From contig DASZMA010000076.1 of NCBI GenBank assembly GCA_035552095.1, forward strand, positions 36,874-100,873: a DNA stretch of 64,000 bases. The letters are read 5' to 3'. Source of the DNA: Bog-473 sp035552095. Its GTDB lineage: Bacteria > Actinomycetota > Acidimicrobiia > Acidimicrobiales > RAAP-2. The notes below the pieces were generated by a model, which was not told where the DNA came from, searched no databases, and saw only the letters and a program-made list of their open reading frames with translations. Positions within the stretch are counted from its first letter, which is position 1. Each line of letters starts with the position of its first letter. The position numbers and the translations under genes were made by a program. Below are positions 1 through 10,838 of the stretch, one piece after another.

Positions 1-245
1 CCTTCGGGCAGTTCCACCACGCCGATCCCGAACGGCGTCTCACCGGCGTACCCCGGGGGCGGCGCGGTCACCGCGGTCCAGGCCCACAGCGTGCCGGCCG
101 CCGAGAGCTCGGTGGGTTGGGGATCCTCGACCGAGCAGTAGGGGCAGGTGTCGTGACGGGGAAAGTGGTGCGCCCCACAGGCGGCACAACGGCTGCCCAG
201 GAGGATCGGCGGCGCGCCGTCGGTGAAGAGCCCCTCTCGAACCAT
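1..245 (-). CDS. DUF35-type Zn-ribbon/OB-fold protein, 3' end cut by window edge
   Basis: About 81 N-terminal residues are visible. The protein begins MVREGLFTDG and shows a rubredoxin-like zinc ribbon: CAAC near residue 20 and CPYC near residue 34. This is followed by the start of an OB fold (GTLWAWTAV, then a P-x-G-Y stretch and PFGIGVVELPEG). This order is typical of the DUF35/ChsH2 family, small CoA-binding partners of thiolases or MaoC-type hydratases in lipid and steroid side-chain degradation. The partner would lie to the left of the window. An in-frame GTG three codons upstream (254) is an alternative start. The family call is firm; the pathway is inferred from the lipid-type genes that follow. 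Confidence 0.8.
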   Translation of the reverse strand, partial: MVREGLFTDGAPPILLGSRCAACGAHHFPRHDTCPYCSVEDPQPTELSAAGTLWAWTAVTAPPPGYAGETPFGIGVVELPE

Positions 246-272
246 GACGCGCACGGCGGTCAACCTAGGCGA

Positions 273-692
273 TCAGCTCGGGAGCTCGACCAACTCGAGG
301 GCGTCGAACTCCCAGAAGGCGCGCAACGAGGCCAGCTGGCCGGCGCCGTTCGACTTGTAGGTGTAGACGCCCCGGACAATGGCCTGATGGGTCCCCCCGG
401 CCAGCGTGGTGCGGATGATCCCGACGTCGGCCACCTCGTCCCCGCACAGGAAGGACTGCTCAATCTCGAACGTGATGGCGTCACTGGGGGCGATGACGGT
501 GTCGTAGAACGCCGCGATGGCTTCCCGCCCGTGGTGGCCGCTCCCGTCCGGGTCGAAGGCCGAGGGTCCGATCGGATCCTGCACCACGGCGTCGGGGGCG
601 AAGAGATTCAGCCAGGTGTCCCGGTCCCCGGCGTGCACGGCGGCGCGGGAGCGAATAGCCAACTCGCGCGCGCTCAGCGTTTCCTCGGTCAT
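273..692 (-). CDS. SnoaL/NTF2-like protein (ketosteroid isomerase-type fold)
   Basis: 139 residues, the usual length of a single NTF2-fold domain. The N-terminal helix (ARELAIRSRAAVHAGDRDTW), the LFAPDAVVQDPIG strand-turn and the HHGREAIAAFYDTVIAP segment match SnoaL-like proteins. Members are cone-shaped pocket proteins acting as isomerases, cyclases, hydratases or ligand binders, and sequence alone does not tell which. It sits 28 bp downstream of the DUF35 gene and 71 bp from an LLM oxidoreductase, all on the minus strand, so a small oxidoreductive or lipid operon is plausible. No signal peptide or membrane segment is visible. The fold is well supported; the substrate is unknown. Confidence 0.75.
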   Translation of the reverse strand: MTEETLSARELAIRSRAAVHAGDRDTWLNLFAPDAVVQDPIGPSAFDPDGSGHHGREAIAAFYDTVIAPSDAITFEIEQSFLCGDEVADVGIIRTTLAGGTHQAIVRGVYTYKSNGAGQLASLRAFWEFDALELVELPS

Positions 693-762
693 ATCTGCGC
701 ATTCCCTCCCTCGCCGGGCCTCGTGTCCGGCCCGGACATCTTGGCCCGAACACCCCGGTCCA

Positions 763-1638
763 TCAACGGACCTTGGCGATCACATCGTCGCTGAAGCGCT
801 GCAGGGCGTCGATCTTGGTCTGCAGCGACTCGGTGTCCTGTTCGGGGACGTAGGGCCAGCGGAACCCGACAATCACGTCGGTCACCCCCAGCGCCTCCAG
901 CCGGTGCACGCCGCTGGGGCTGTACGCATCGAGCGAGATGACGTGCACCTCGAACGGCTTGCTCTCCGTGCCGTGCTGGCGCCGGAGCTCGGCCAAACGG
1001 TCCAGCAGGCCGGGTAGGTCGGCGGGATCGCCGCCCCCGTGCAGCCAGCCGTCGCCGCTGACGGCGGCCCGGTGCAGGGCCGCCTCATGGTGCCCCCCGA
1101 TGAGGATCGGCACGGGCTGGGACGGCGTCGGGCTCATCTTGACCGAGGGGAGGTCGAAGACGTCCCCGTGAAATTCGAAGTACCCGCCGGCCATCAGCCC
1201 GCGCATCACGGCGATCTGCTCGTCCATGCGCTTGCCCCGACCCTCCCAGGGCACGCCGCACACGGTGTAGTCCTCGGGCCACGGGCTGGTCCCCACGCCG
1301 AGCAGGAGGCGGTTGTTGGTGAGCACGGCGGTGGAGCTCACCTGCTTGGCCACCAGCACGGGCTGGCGGATGGGCAGCTTGACCACGAAGGTGACGAAGC
1401 GCAGCGTCTCGGTGACGGCGCCCATGGCCGGGATGAGCGAGAACGGCTCCAGGAAGGGCTTGTCCTCGAGGAACTCCCGCGTCCCGTCGGGATTGAAGGG
1501 ATACCGGGTGTCGGACTCCTCCGGGTAGCAGATGCTGTCGGGAATGACCATCGAGTCGTACCCCGCCGCTTCGGCGGCACGCGCCAAGGGCAGGTAATAC
1601 GACGGATCTGTCATCGACTCGGCATACGAGAACCGCAT
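763..1638 (-). CDS. LLM-class flavin/F420-dependent oxidoreductase
   Basis: 291 residues with the luciferase-like TIM-barrel pattern: an N-terminal substrate strand (MRFSYAESMTDP), LARAAEAAGYDSMVIPDS, RFVTFVVKLPIRQPVLVAKQ, then NNRLLLGVGTSPWPEDY and GRGKRMDEQIAVMRGL. PVPILIGGHHEAALHRAA is the usual cofactor phosphate region. Actinobacterial members use FMN or coenzyme F420 to oxidise or reduce alcohols, aldehydes or imines. It probably shares a transcript with the SnoaL and DUF35 genes downstream. The start ATG is preceded by a GGAGG-like site (ccggaggtgac on the minus strand). The exact reaction cannot be read from sequence. Confidence 0.85.
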   Translation of the reverse strand: MRFSYAESMTDPSYYLPLARAAEAAGYDSMVIPDSICYPEESDTRYPFNPDGTREFLEDKPFLEPFSLIPAMGAVTETLRFVTFVVKLPIRQPVLVAKQVSSTAVLTNNRLLLGVGTSPWPEDYTVCGVPWEGRGKRMDEQIAVMRGLMAGGYFEFHGDVFDLPSVKMSPTPSQPVPILIGGHHEAALHRAAVSGDGWLHGGGDPADLPGLLDRLAELRRQHGTESKPFEVHVISLDAYSPSGVHRLEALGVTDVIVGFRWPYVPEQDTESLQTKIDALQRFSDDVIAKVR

Positions 1639-1688
1639 GTCACCTCCGGTTGGGCAGAAATAGGACGTTCCGGCAGTCGCCGCCTACC

Positions 1689-2879
1689 ATGCGGCTCGTG
1701 CCAGCTCATCCTGCCAGCACCGACCTGCCCGGTCACAACCCGCTCACCGGCGACCTCCGCTCGGCCGGCGGCGTCCCCTTGGCCCTCGACCTGTCACTGG
1801 ACGACCTGGAGCGCGAAGCCAGGCACGTCCTGGGGGAAATGGCCTACGCCTACTACTCGGGCGGGGCCGACGACGAACGACTCCTGGCCGGCAATGTGGA
1901 GGCGTGGGCCCATTGGCAGCTCCACCCGAGGGTGCTGGCCGGCATTGACGGGGTCGACCTGGCCACCACCCTGCTGGGCACGCCGGTGAGCTCGCCGGTG
2001 GCCATTGCCCCGACCGCCATCCAAGGTCTGGCCCATCCCGACGGTGAAGTGGCCACCGCCCGGGGGGCCGCCGAAATCGGGGCCCTGATGGTGCTCTCGT
2101 CCCTGGCCACCAGCTCCCTCGAGGAGGTGGCGGCCGCCGCGCCGGGGGCACCGCGCTGGATGCAGATCTACATTCTGCGGGAGCGGACGCGCACGATCGA
2201 ATTGGTGCAACGGGCGGCCGCCAACGGCTACCGCGCCCTCGTCCTCACCGTGGACGCTCCGGTCTCAGGGCTGCGACTGCGCGAGCTGCGCACGGGGGTC
2301 CATCTGCCCAGTGACCTGGCGCTCCCCAATCTGGCCGGGGAGAGCACGAAGAGTGCCCAGCAGGGTGGCTTCATGGCGGTGGTCACCCGGGAGTTCGAGC
2401 CCGCGCTGACCCCGGACGACATCGGATGGCTGGCCGGGCTCTCCGCGCTGCCGGTGCTGGTCAAAGGGGTCCAGCGGGCTGATGACGCCGTGCGTTGTGT
2501 CGAGGCGGGCGCGGCCGCCGTCGTGGTCTCCAACCACGGGGCGAGGCAGCTGGCCGACGCCCCGGCCACGGCCGACATCCTGGCCGAGATCGTCGACGCC
2601 GTGGCTGGCCGGGCCGAGGTGTATGTCGACGGTGGCGTGCGGCGAGCGCCCGACGTCGTCAAGGCGCTGGCCTTGGGCGCGCGTGCCGTCCTGATCGGCC
2701 GGCCTTCGCTGTGGGCCCTGGCGGTCGGCGGGTCCGAGGGCATCGCGTCGCTCCTGAGTTGGTACGAATCGGAATTGCGGCGGGCCATGGCGCTGTGCGG
2801 CGCGGCGACGGTGGCCCAGGTCGACCGCTCCCTGATCCGGCGGGCACCGGGATACCGGTTGGACGGAGGCCGTTCATGA
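1689..2879 (+). CDS. FMN-dependent alpha-hydroxy-acid oxidase/dehydrogenase
   Basis: 396 residues from the ATG at 1689; the open frame extends 13 codons upstream, but those residues are not family-like. The order is LDDLEREARHVLGEMAYAYYSGGADDE (split here: LDDLEREARHVL then AYAYYSGGADDE), PVAIAPTAIQGLAHPDGE, MQIYILRER, LTVDAPVSGLR, LVKGVQ (FMN-contacting Lys) and SNHGARQLADAPAT, whose His-Gly-x-Arg is the catalytic/substrate motif. VYVDGGVRRAPDVVKALALG and the LIGRP phosphate loop close the barrel. The enzyme would oxidise lactate, glycolate, mandelate or a similar 2-hydroxy acid. Its stop overlaps the next gene's start by 4 bp (ATGA), so it is translationally coupled to an acyl-CoA synthetase, which suggests a shared catabolic route. 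Confidence 0.88.
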   Translation: MRLVPAHPASTDLPGHNPLTGDLRSAGGVPLALDLSLDDLEREARHVLGEMAYAYYSGGADDERLLAGNVEAWAHWQLHPRVLAGIDGVDLATTLLGTPVSSPVAIAPTAIQGLAHPDGEVATARGAAEIGALMVLSSLATSSLEEVAAAAPGAPRWMQIYILRERTRTIELVQRAAANGYRALVLTVDAPVSGLRLRELRTGVHLPSDLALPNLAGESTKSAQQGGFMAVVTREFEPALTPDDIGWLAGLSALPVLVKGVQRADDAVRCVEAGAAAVVVSNHGARQLADAPATADILAEIVDAVAGRAEVYVDGGVRRAPDVVKALALGARAVLIGRPSLWALAVGGSEGIASLLSWYESELRRAMALCGAATVAQVDRSLIRRAPGYRLDGGRS

Positions 2880-4576
2880 GCACCGTGGCGGCCATGGTGG
2901 CCGCCCGGGCCGAGGACGACCGGCCCGCCGTGCTCGATGCGAGCGGACAGTGGTCATGGCGCCAGGCGGTGGCCGAAGGCGCCACCCGGGGCGCATTGGC
3001 CCAGGCGCTGCGGGGTGACGGCCCCTTTCATATCGGTGTCCTGCTGCCCAACGGACCGGAGTACCTGTTCTGGCTGAACGGGGCCGCCCTGGCCGGCGCC
3101 GCCATCGTCGGCATCAACCCGACCCGGCGCGGTGAGGCGCTGGCCGCTGACATCCGCTCCACCGACTGCGCCATCATCGTCACCGACGGGGACGGGTTGG
3201 CGCTCCTGGAGGGCCTGACGCTGGGGGTCGACCCTGAGCACATCCTGGTGGTCGCCACGCCGCGCTACGCGTCGCGGCTGGCCCAATTCGACGCGGTTGA
3301 CCCCGCCGCGGGCGAGGCGGCCCGGCAGTTGGTGGCGTCAGCCGACGGGATCGGCGAGGACGCTCTGTTCCAACTCATCTTCACCTCGGGCACCACGGGC
3401 ACCCCCAAGGCGGTGCGCTGCACCCAGGGCCGGCTGGCCGGGATAGCCGAGGTGGCGGCGCCGGGCTACGGCTACGGGCCCGACGACGTCTGCTACTGCC
3501 CGATGCCGCTCTTCCACGGCAACGCGCTGATGGCCCTGTGGGGGCCGGCCGTCATGGTGGGGGCCGCCATTGCCGTCCGGCCCCGCTTTAGCGCCTCGGC
3601 CTTCATGGACGATGTGCGTCGCTTCGGAGCCACCAAGTTCAGCTATGTGGGCAAGGCGATCGCCTACATCCTGGCCACCCCCGAGCGCCCCGACGACAGC
3701 GAGAACACCCTGCGCAGCGCGTTCGGCACGGAGGCCTCGGTGCGCGACCGCCGCCGTTTTCGAAAGCGGTTCGGCTGTTACCTGATGGAGGGCTACGGCC
3801 AGAGCGAGGGCGGGGCCACGCTCAACCCGGTGCCGGGCATGCCGAGCGGCTCGCTGGGCAAGCCGGTGGACGGCGTCGACCTGGCCGTCATCAGCCCCGA
3901 CACCGGTCAGGAGTGCCCACCGGCCACCTTCGACGCCGACGGGCGACTCCTCAATGCCGGTGCCGCCACCGGCGAGATCGTCAATCGAAGCGGGCGCGGC
4001 AAGTTCGAGGGGTACTACAAGCACGAGCAAGCCGAGCAGGACCGGCTCCGACAAGGGTGGTACTGGACCGGAGACCTGGGCTACGTGGACGCCGATGGCT
4101 TCTTCTATTTCGCTGGGCGATCGGGCGATTGGCTCCGGGTCGATTCGGAGAACTTCGCCGCCGGCCCGGTAGAGGCGGTGCTCTCACGCCACCCCGACAT
4201 CACCGTGGCGGCCGTCTATCCGGTGCCCGACACGGGGTCCGGCGCCGGTGACCAGGTCATGGTGGCCCTTGAACTGGCTCCGGGTACGACCTTTGATCCC
4301 GACCACTTCGTGACCTGGTTGGGCGCCCAACCCGATCTGGGCCCGAAATGGCAGCCTCGATTCGTGCGCATCTCGGCGTCGCTGCCCCAGACCGCCACCG
4401 GGAAGGTCACCAAGGTCGGCCTGCGTGAGGAAGCCTGGGCGTGCACCGAGCCGGTGTGGTGGTGGCCGCTCACCTCACCCCAGCTGTCCTATCGGCCGTT
4501 CACCACCGACGACGCCGACTCGCTGGCCGCCGGTCTGTCTGAGCACGGGCGCCCACCGGTTGGCGTCGACCGCTGA
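2876..4576 (+). CDS. AMP-forming acyl-CoA synthetase (FadD-type)
   Basis: 566 residues from the ATG at 2876; a much longer in-frame reading upstream overlaps the hydroxyacid oxidase and is not used. The P-loop IFTSGTTGTPKAVRC (near residue 165) is the A3 motif of the ANL superfamily. GYGQSEGG (A5), WYWTGDLGYVDADGFFYFAG (A7) and the C-terminal LPQTATGKVTK (A10, catalytic Lys) are all present. It adenylates a carboxylic acid and transfers it to CoA. Length and motif spacing resemble mycobacterial FadD17-like fatty or bile-acid-type ligases, but the substrate is unassigned. It is coupled to the upstream hydroxyacid oxidase, and the convergent UvrA-like gene ends 21 bp away. Confidence 0.9.
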   Translation: MSTVAAMVAARAEDDRPAVLDASGQWSWRQAVAEGATRGALAQALRGDGPFHIGVLLPNGPEYLFWLNGAALAGAAIVGINPTRRGEALAADIRSTDCAIIVTDGDGLALLEGLTLGVDPEHILVVATPRYASRLAQFDAVDPAAGEAARQLVASADGIGEDALFQLIFTSGTTGTPKAVRCTQGRLAGIAEVAAPGYGYGPDDVCYCPMPLFHGNALMALWGPAVMVGAAIAVRPRFSASAFMDDVRRFGATKFSYVGKAIAYILATPERPDDSENTLRSAFGTEASVRDRRRFRKRFGCYLMEGYGQSEGGATLNPVPGMPSGSLGKPVDGVDLAVISPDTGQECPPATFDADGRLLNAGAATGEIVNRSGRGKFEGYYKHEQAEQDRLRQGWYWTGDLGYVDADGFFYFAGRSGDWLRVDSENFAAGPVEAVLSRHPDITVAAVYPVPDTGSGAGDQVMVALELAPGTTFDPDHFVTWLGAQPDLGPKWQPRFVRISASLPQTATGKVTKVGLREEAWACTEPVWWWPLTSPQLSYRPFTTDDADSLAAGLSEHGRPPVGVDR

Positions 4577-4597
4577 CGGGACTGACGGGACCGGCGG

Positions 4598-6985
<2,388 letters not shown>

Positions 6986-7064
6986 TGGGTCTCCATGTCT
7001 GAGGGGTCAGAGGACCAGGCTCGCCGCCGCGCCTCGCCCTCGAACCGGCGGGTCGGCCCGCATG

Positions 7065-7412
7065 CTACTGGGGCGGTTGAATCAGTCCGATGACGTTTCC
7101 GTCCGCATCGGTCACCAACGCCCGCAGCATGCCGCCACCGACATCGGTGGCGGCCTGGTTCGTCACGGCGCCGGCTTCAACGAGCGATTGCACCGTCTTT
7201 TCGATGTCGTCGACGTACGAATAGGCGACCGGGCCGGTCATGCCCTGGCGGTGGCCATTCGGATCCAGGCCTACCTCAAGGCCGCCCAGTCGAAAGCCGA
7301 CGTACCAGGCTTCGTCCGTGTACGGCTCGACGCCCAACAGCGTCGAGTACAGCGCCTTCGCCTGGGCGATGTCCTTGACCGGGACGACGAGGGTCTTGAT
7401 GCCTTCATTCAT
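7065..7412 (-). CDS. VOC (glyoxalase/bleomycin-resistance fold) protein
   Basis: 115 residues from the ATG at 7412, chosen because AAAGGAG lies 7-8 bases upstream; the longer in-frame reading to 7700 crosses the promoter region. The beta-alpha-beta-beta-beta unit is clear: TLVVPVKDIAQAKALYSTLLG, AWYVGFRLGGLEVGLDP, AYSYVDDIEKTVQSLVEAG and LVTDADGNVIGLIQ. VOC proteins bind a metal and act as lyases, dioxygenases or drug-binding proteins. It is divergent from an ECF sigma factor gene and lies behind a promoter of the same pattern as that gene's own (see 7472-7498), so it is probably the sigma factor's target. Confidence 0.85.
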   Translation of the reverse strand: MNEGIKTLVVPVKDIAQAKALYSTLLGVEPYTDEAWYVGFRLGGLEVGLDPNGHRQGMTGPVAYSYVDDIEKTVQSLVEAGAVTNQAATDVGGGMLRALVTDADGNVIGLIQPPQ

Positions 7413-7471
7413 ATCGAGCTCCTTTACCGAGGGACCGATGCACCGACCCCCGCATGGGGCGGCACCTCTAT

Positions 7472-7498
7472 GACGGATGGCGAGACCAGAATGTGACC
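7472..7498 (-). promoter_or_regulatory. ECF-type promoter of the VOC gene (GGTCACA-N16-CGTC)
   Basis: On the minus strand GGTCACA (7498-7492) is followed after exactly 16 bases by CGTC (7475-7472). This matches the -35/-10 pattern reported for ECF41-type sigma factors (TGTCACA and CGTC). The start codon is 60 bases downstream with a good ribosome-binding site between. A second copy with the same spacing faces the sigma gene itself. Confidence 0.7.
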
Positions 7499-7553
7499 GC
7501 GGGCCCAACGCTCCTGGTCGAGATGGGATGACGCCTCCAGCGGTCGACTGCCT

Positions 7554-7580
7554 GGTCACGTTCGCCGGCTTCCCTTCGTC
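7554..7580 (+). promoter_or_regulatory. Autoregulatory ECF-type promoter of the sigma gene (GGTCACG-N16-CGTC)
   Basis: GGTCACG (7554-7560), a 16-base spacer and CGTC (7577-7580) lie 36 bases before the sigma factor start. The same two elements with the same spacing occur on the opposite strand in front of the VOC gene. That two divergent promoters agree in sequence and spacing makes chance unlikely. Confidence 0.7.
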
Positions 7581-7615
7581 ATACTGATGACGGACGACGC
7601 GAGGGAATGTGACCC

Positions 7616-8497
7616 ATGGCCCAGGCCGACTGGCTGGCAGAGGAATTTGAGACCAACCGGGCCCACCTGCGGGCCATCGCCGTCCAGATGCTCGGGTCAC
7701 CCCACCGAGCGGACGACGCCGTCCAGGAGGCGTGGATCCGTCTCAACCGGGCGGGCGCCGACAACGTCGAGAACCTGGGCGGGTGGCTGACCACCGTGGT
7801 GGCTCGCGTCTGTCTCGACATGCTGCGCTCCCAGAATGCCCGGGGTGAAGCGTCCATTGAAGCCCACCCAGCCGCGGTAGCTAGCGCCAGCGAAGCTGCG
7901 CACGGCCCCGAGCAGGAAGCCGTGCTGGCCGATTCGGTCGGTTCGGCCTTGCTGGTCGTGCTCGACACCCTGGTGCCGTCCGAGCGGCTGGCCTTCGTGC
8001 TGCACGACATCTTCGCCGTGCCGTTCGATGAGATCGGACCGATGGTGGGTCGGTCGCCCACCGCCACCCGCCAATTGGCCAGCCGGGCCCGGCGCCGGGT
8101 CCAAGGAGTGAGCCCCGATCCCGATGCCGATCCCGCCCGGCAGCGAGAGATCGTCGTGGCCTTCCTGGCCGCCTCACGGGGCGGGGATTTCAACGCGCTG
8201 GTGGCATTGCTCGATCCCGAGGTCGTCATGCGAGCCGACCCGAACGCGACGCCGCCGGGCGTTCCGAGCGAGGTCAGCACGGCCACCGCTGTCGCCAACG
8301 CGTTCGTGGGACGCGCCTCCGCCGCCCAAATGGCGGTCGTGGATGGATCAGCGGGAGCCGTGTGGGCGCCCCGTGGCAAGCCACGAGCTGTCTTTGCGTT
8401 CACGATCGTCGGCGGGAAGATCCTCGAGATCGAATTGATCGGCGACCGCCAGCGGATTGCGTTGCTCGACGTGGTGATCGAAGCTGACCGGCCGTGA
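7616..8497 (+). CDS. ECF sigma factor with C-terminal SnoaL-like domain
   Basis: 293 residues. Region 2 is at about 5-75 (FETNRAHLRAIAVQMLGSPH, ADDAVQEAWIRLNR, GGWLTTVVARVCLDMLRSQ). Region 4 is at about 115-165 (LDTLVPSERLAFVLHDIFAVP, then FDEIGPMVGRSPTATRQLAS). From about residue 178 an NTF2/SnoaL-like domain follows (VAFLAASRGGDFNALVALLDPEVVMRA). This is the architecture of ECF41/ECF56-type sigma factors such as SigJ, where the tail modulates activity in place of a separate anti-sigma factor. The WLPEP and NPDKL signatures of classical ECF41 are not seen, so it is a relative rather than a textbook member. The usual carboxymuconolactone-decarboxylase or epimerase partner is absent; a VOC gene takes its place. 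Confidence 0.9.
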   Translation: MAQADWLAEEFETNRAHLRAIAVQMLGSPHRADDAVQEAWIRLNRAGADNVENLGGWLTTVVARVCLDMLRSQNARGEASIEAHPAAVASASEAAHGPEQEAVLADSVGSALLVVLDTLVPSERLAFVLHDIFAVPFDEIGPMVGRSPTATRQLASRARRRVQGVSPDPDADPARQREIVVAFLAASRGGDFNALVALLDPEVVMRADPNATPPGVPSEVSTATAVANAFVGRASAAQMAVVDGSAGAVWAPRGKPRAVFAFTIVGGKILEIELIGDRQRIALLDVVIEADRP

Positions 8498-8606
8498 CGC
8501 TGGGAGCGGCAAAACCCCTCTAAGGGATCGCCACCGCAAGCCTGGCCAGCCCGAACGCCGCGCCTGATGCTGGAGGTGCCTCCGGAGAGGTAATACTTCT
8601 GGGCGC

Positions 8607-9233
8607 ATGGACGACGATCCCACACCTCCCGAGTCAGCCGATACGGATTCGGGAGGGCAGCCAGCCCGCAGCAGGAGGGGCCGTTGGCTGATCGAAACCC
8701 TGGTCGTGGTGGCCGTGGCCCTGGTGATCGCGGTGGTGCTGCGTACGTTCGTGGTGGGTACCTACTCCATCCCTTCCGGGTCGATGGAACCCACCCTCAA
8801 TGTCAACGACCGGATCCTGGTCGACAAGCTCAGCTACCACCTGCACGGAATCGGTCGGACCGACATCGTGGTCTTCTCGACGCCGCCCAACGAGCATTGC
8901 GCCGGCCCTCCGGTGAAGGACCTCGTCAAGCGGATCATCGGCCTCCCCGGTGAGACCATCTCGCTCTCGGGCGGGCAGGTCTATATCAACGGGAAGCTGT
9001 TACCCCAGCCCTGGCTACCCGCCGTGACCCAGCGCTCGACGACGCCCGGACCGGGCGCGCAGCCCTACGCGTTGGCGCACCCCTTCAAAATCCCGGCCGA
9101 CCACGTCTATGTCATGGGCGACAACCGGACCGAGTCGTGCGACAGCCGATACTGGGGCCCCATAAAGGAGTCAACCATCGTCGGCAAGGTCGACGTGCGC
9201 TTCTGGCCTTTAACCCGCTTCCACTTCTTTTAG
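8607..9233 (+). CDS. lepB: Type I signal peptidase
   Basis: 208 residues. One N-terminal membrane segment (about residues 24-44, LIETLVVVAVALVIAVVLR) follows a short charged cytoplasmic tail. The catalytic Ser is in SIPSGSMEPTL and the general-base Lys in LVKRIIGLPGE. DRILVDKLSY (box C) and the box E motif YVMGDNRTESCDSRYWG are present. It cleaves Sec and Tat signal peptides on the outer face of the membrane, which fits several secreted proteins in this window. No Shine-Dalgarno site lies at the expected distance. TAATAC at 8591-8596 sits 10 bases before the ATG and could be a -10 element of a leaderless transcript. Confidence 0.93.
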   Translation: MDDDPTPPESADTDSGGQPARSRRGRWLIETLVVVAVALVIAVVLRTFVVGTYSIPSGSMEPTLNVNDRILVDKLSYHLHGIGRTDIVVFSTPPNEHCAGPPVKDLVKRIIGLPGETISLSGGQVYINGKLLPQPWLPAVTQRSTTPGPGAQPYALAHPFKIPADHVYVMGDNRTESCDSRYWGPIKESTIVGKVDVRFWPLTRFHFF

Positions 9234-9250
9234 GCCAGCCGCGGCGGGGA

Positions 9251-10252
9251 CTACGCGGTCGCCAGCACGAGGCCACGGGTGATCGAACGGTCAACTCGGT
9301 GATCGAACGAGGAGGCGTCGTCGACCACGGTGAAGCCGGCATGGCGCAGGGCATCCTCAAACTCATCCCGAGCGAAGGTCTTGGTGTTCCAGGCCAGCGC
9401 CAGTCCGGCGCCGCTCCGCATGACCCGGCGCCAACCGGGTAGGGCCGAGACGACCAGTTCACCCGGCGCCCTGGCCAGTCCGCCGGTGGCCGTCGATCCG
9501 TGGTGCACGCCGTAGGGCAGGTCGCCCACCAGCACGTCGAAACTGCGGGCGCCGAAGTGCTCGCTCGTGTTGGTGGTGTCATCCCTCACCACCTCAACGC
9601 TCTGCGTCCGGCGGATCCGCAAGCTGAACCGTCGTGCTCCGGTCAGGGGACCTTTGCGGATGTGCGCCTCCTCCAGCTTGGGTGACAGCCGATTGTCCTT
9701 CAGGTATGTGTTCAGGAAGAGCCGATAGGCCTCGAAATCCGAACCATCGAGATCGATACCCGCCACGTCGAATCCGTACATCAGGCCCCGGTTCAGCGAG
9801 GTGCCGCGCCCGGCGACCGGGTCGAGCAGGCGAACCGGCAGGCCCTGACGGCTGCGCTCCCGGGCGGCCGCCGAGAGTGCCACCGCCACGTTGACCATCA
9901 GGTGGGTGAACTGCTCGTTGGTCTTGCCCGAATAGCGCTGAATGGTGATGAGGTCGGAGCCGAAGTACTCGAGACGTCCCACCGGGAGCGGGAGGAATGA
10001 ACCGTCGGCGCCGACCCGGAAGAGCGCGTAGGTCGCCGACAAGTTCGACAGGAGGAACACGTCGTGGTCGTCCAGCTCCTCAGCGTCAAGGAGGAGATAC
10101 TCGACCCCGCCCACGACTTTCTCGGCGCTGTGGTTGAGCTGGCCGTGCAACACGGGCGCCACGACCGCCAGTTCGGCCAGGGCCAGCCGGGCCAGGTCCC
10201 GTCCGTAGACCCGGTTGGCCGAGGGCAGGGTGAGCAGGGCGTAGTCGGGCAT
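9251..10252 (-). CDS. TRM11-type SAM-dependent (tRNA/RNA) methyltransferase
   Basis: 333 residues. The C-terminal half is a Rossmann methyltransferase: motif I DPVAGRGTSLNRGLMYG near residue 146, FDVAGIDLDG with the SAM-binding acidic residue, and the catalytic-type motif FDVLVGDLPYGVHHG (a DLPY variant of D/NPPY) near residue 237. The N-terminal half (YALLTLPSANRVYGRDLARL) lacks an obvious THUMP signature. Such proteins are annotated as RNA methylase or TRM11 family, probably modifying guanine N2 in tRNA, but the target is unproven. It converges on lepB with 17 bp between stops. The ATG is 118 bp from the divergent VOC gene. Confidence 0.8.
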   Translation of the reverse strand: MPDYALLTLPSANRVYGRDLARLALAELAVVAPVLHGQLNHSAEKVVGGVEYLLLDAEELDDHDVFLLSNLSATYALFRVGADGSFLPLPVGRLEYFGSDLITIQRYSGKTNEQFTHLMVNVAVALSAAARERSRQGLPVRLLDPVAGRGTSLNRGLMYGFDVAGIDLDGSDFEAYRLFLNTYLKDNRLSPKLEEAHIRKGPLTGARRFSLRIRRTQSVEVVRDDTTNTSEHFGARSFDVLVGDLPYGVHHGSTATGGLARAPGELVVSALPGWRRVMRSGAGLALAWNTKTFARDEFEDALRHAGFTVVDDASSFDHRVDRSITRGLVLATA

Positions 10253-10370
10253 GCCTTAGCTGCTCCGCTCACCGTGGCGTGTCACCTCGACAGCCTGCCC
10301 AAGCCGTACTCGCCGCCGCAACCCGCCACCTAATGTGCATGGCACCGGACATCGGCTAAAGGAGGACGTC

Positions 10371-10835
10371 ATGTTGCTCAAGGGCCTCAACCACGTCGCC
10401 ACCATTACCAACGACGCCACTCGGTTGCAGGGTTTCTACGAGGAGGTCTTCGAGGCGGAGATCCTCCGCGACGGCGCCGAGTTTCCCGACGGCCGGGGTC
10501 CCCGGCTGTCCATCATCAAGATCGGTGACTGGTCAGAGCTGAATGTCTTCGAGATTGAGGGCAATACCGAAGCCGACCGCCAAACGCCCATGTTCGGGCG
10601 CGGGCGCCTCGACCACCTGGCGGTGCAGGCCGCCTCACTCGAGGCGTTCGAGACCATCCGGGAACGGCTGATGTCCCGCGGGGCGGCGGATGACTTCGTC
10701 ACCGATTTCGGCCCGATGCTCAGCCTCTTCTTCCGGGACCCCGACGGGCTCGAGTGTGAAGTCTGTGTGGAGAATCCCGATGCCGAGGCCGGCGTGCACC
10801 ATCCCCCCGGCACGCGGGCCGCTCGGTACTCGTAA
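10371..10835 (+). CDS. VOC-family protein
   Basis: 154 residues starting at the ATG at 10371, which has AAAGGAGG 5 bases upstream; the in-frame extension to 10335 lacks this. Strands GLNHVATITNDATRLQGFYEEV, LSIIKIGDWSELNVFEIEG and RLDHLAVQAASLEAFE form one glyoxalase-type module. LSLFFRDPDGLECEVCVEN provides the usual terminal metal-ligand Glu. The function is probably a metal-dependent lyase, isomerase or dioxygenase on a small substrate. It ends 3 bp before a convergent EthD-domain gene and seems to be a single-gene unit. This is a separate family member from the one at 7065-7412. Confidence 0.83.
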   Translation: MLLKGLNHVATITNDATRLQGFYEEVFEAEILRDGAEFPDGRGPRLSIIKIGDWSELNVFEIEGNTEADRQTPMFGRGRLDHLAVQAASLEAFETIRERLMSRGAADDFVTDFGPMLSLFFRDPDGLECEVCVENPDAEAGVHHPPGTRAARYS

Positions 10836-10838
10836 GCC

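Noticed and set aside
2495..2875. N-terminal extension of the acyl-CoA synthetase frame
   Set aside because: It overlaps the hydroxyacid oxidase gene for 380 bp and is Arg/Gly-rich. The ATGA overlap at 2876 gives a normal start.
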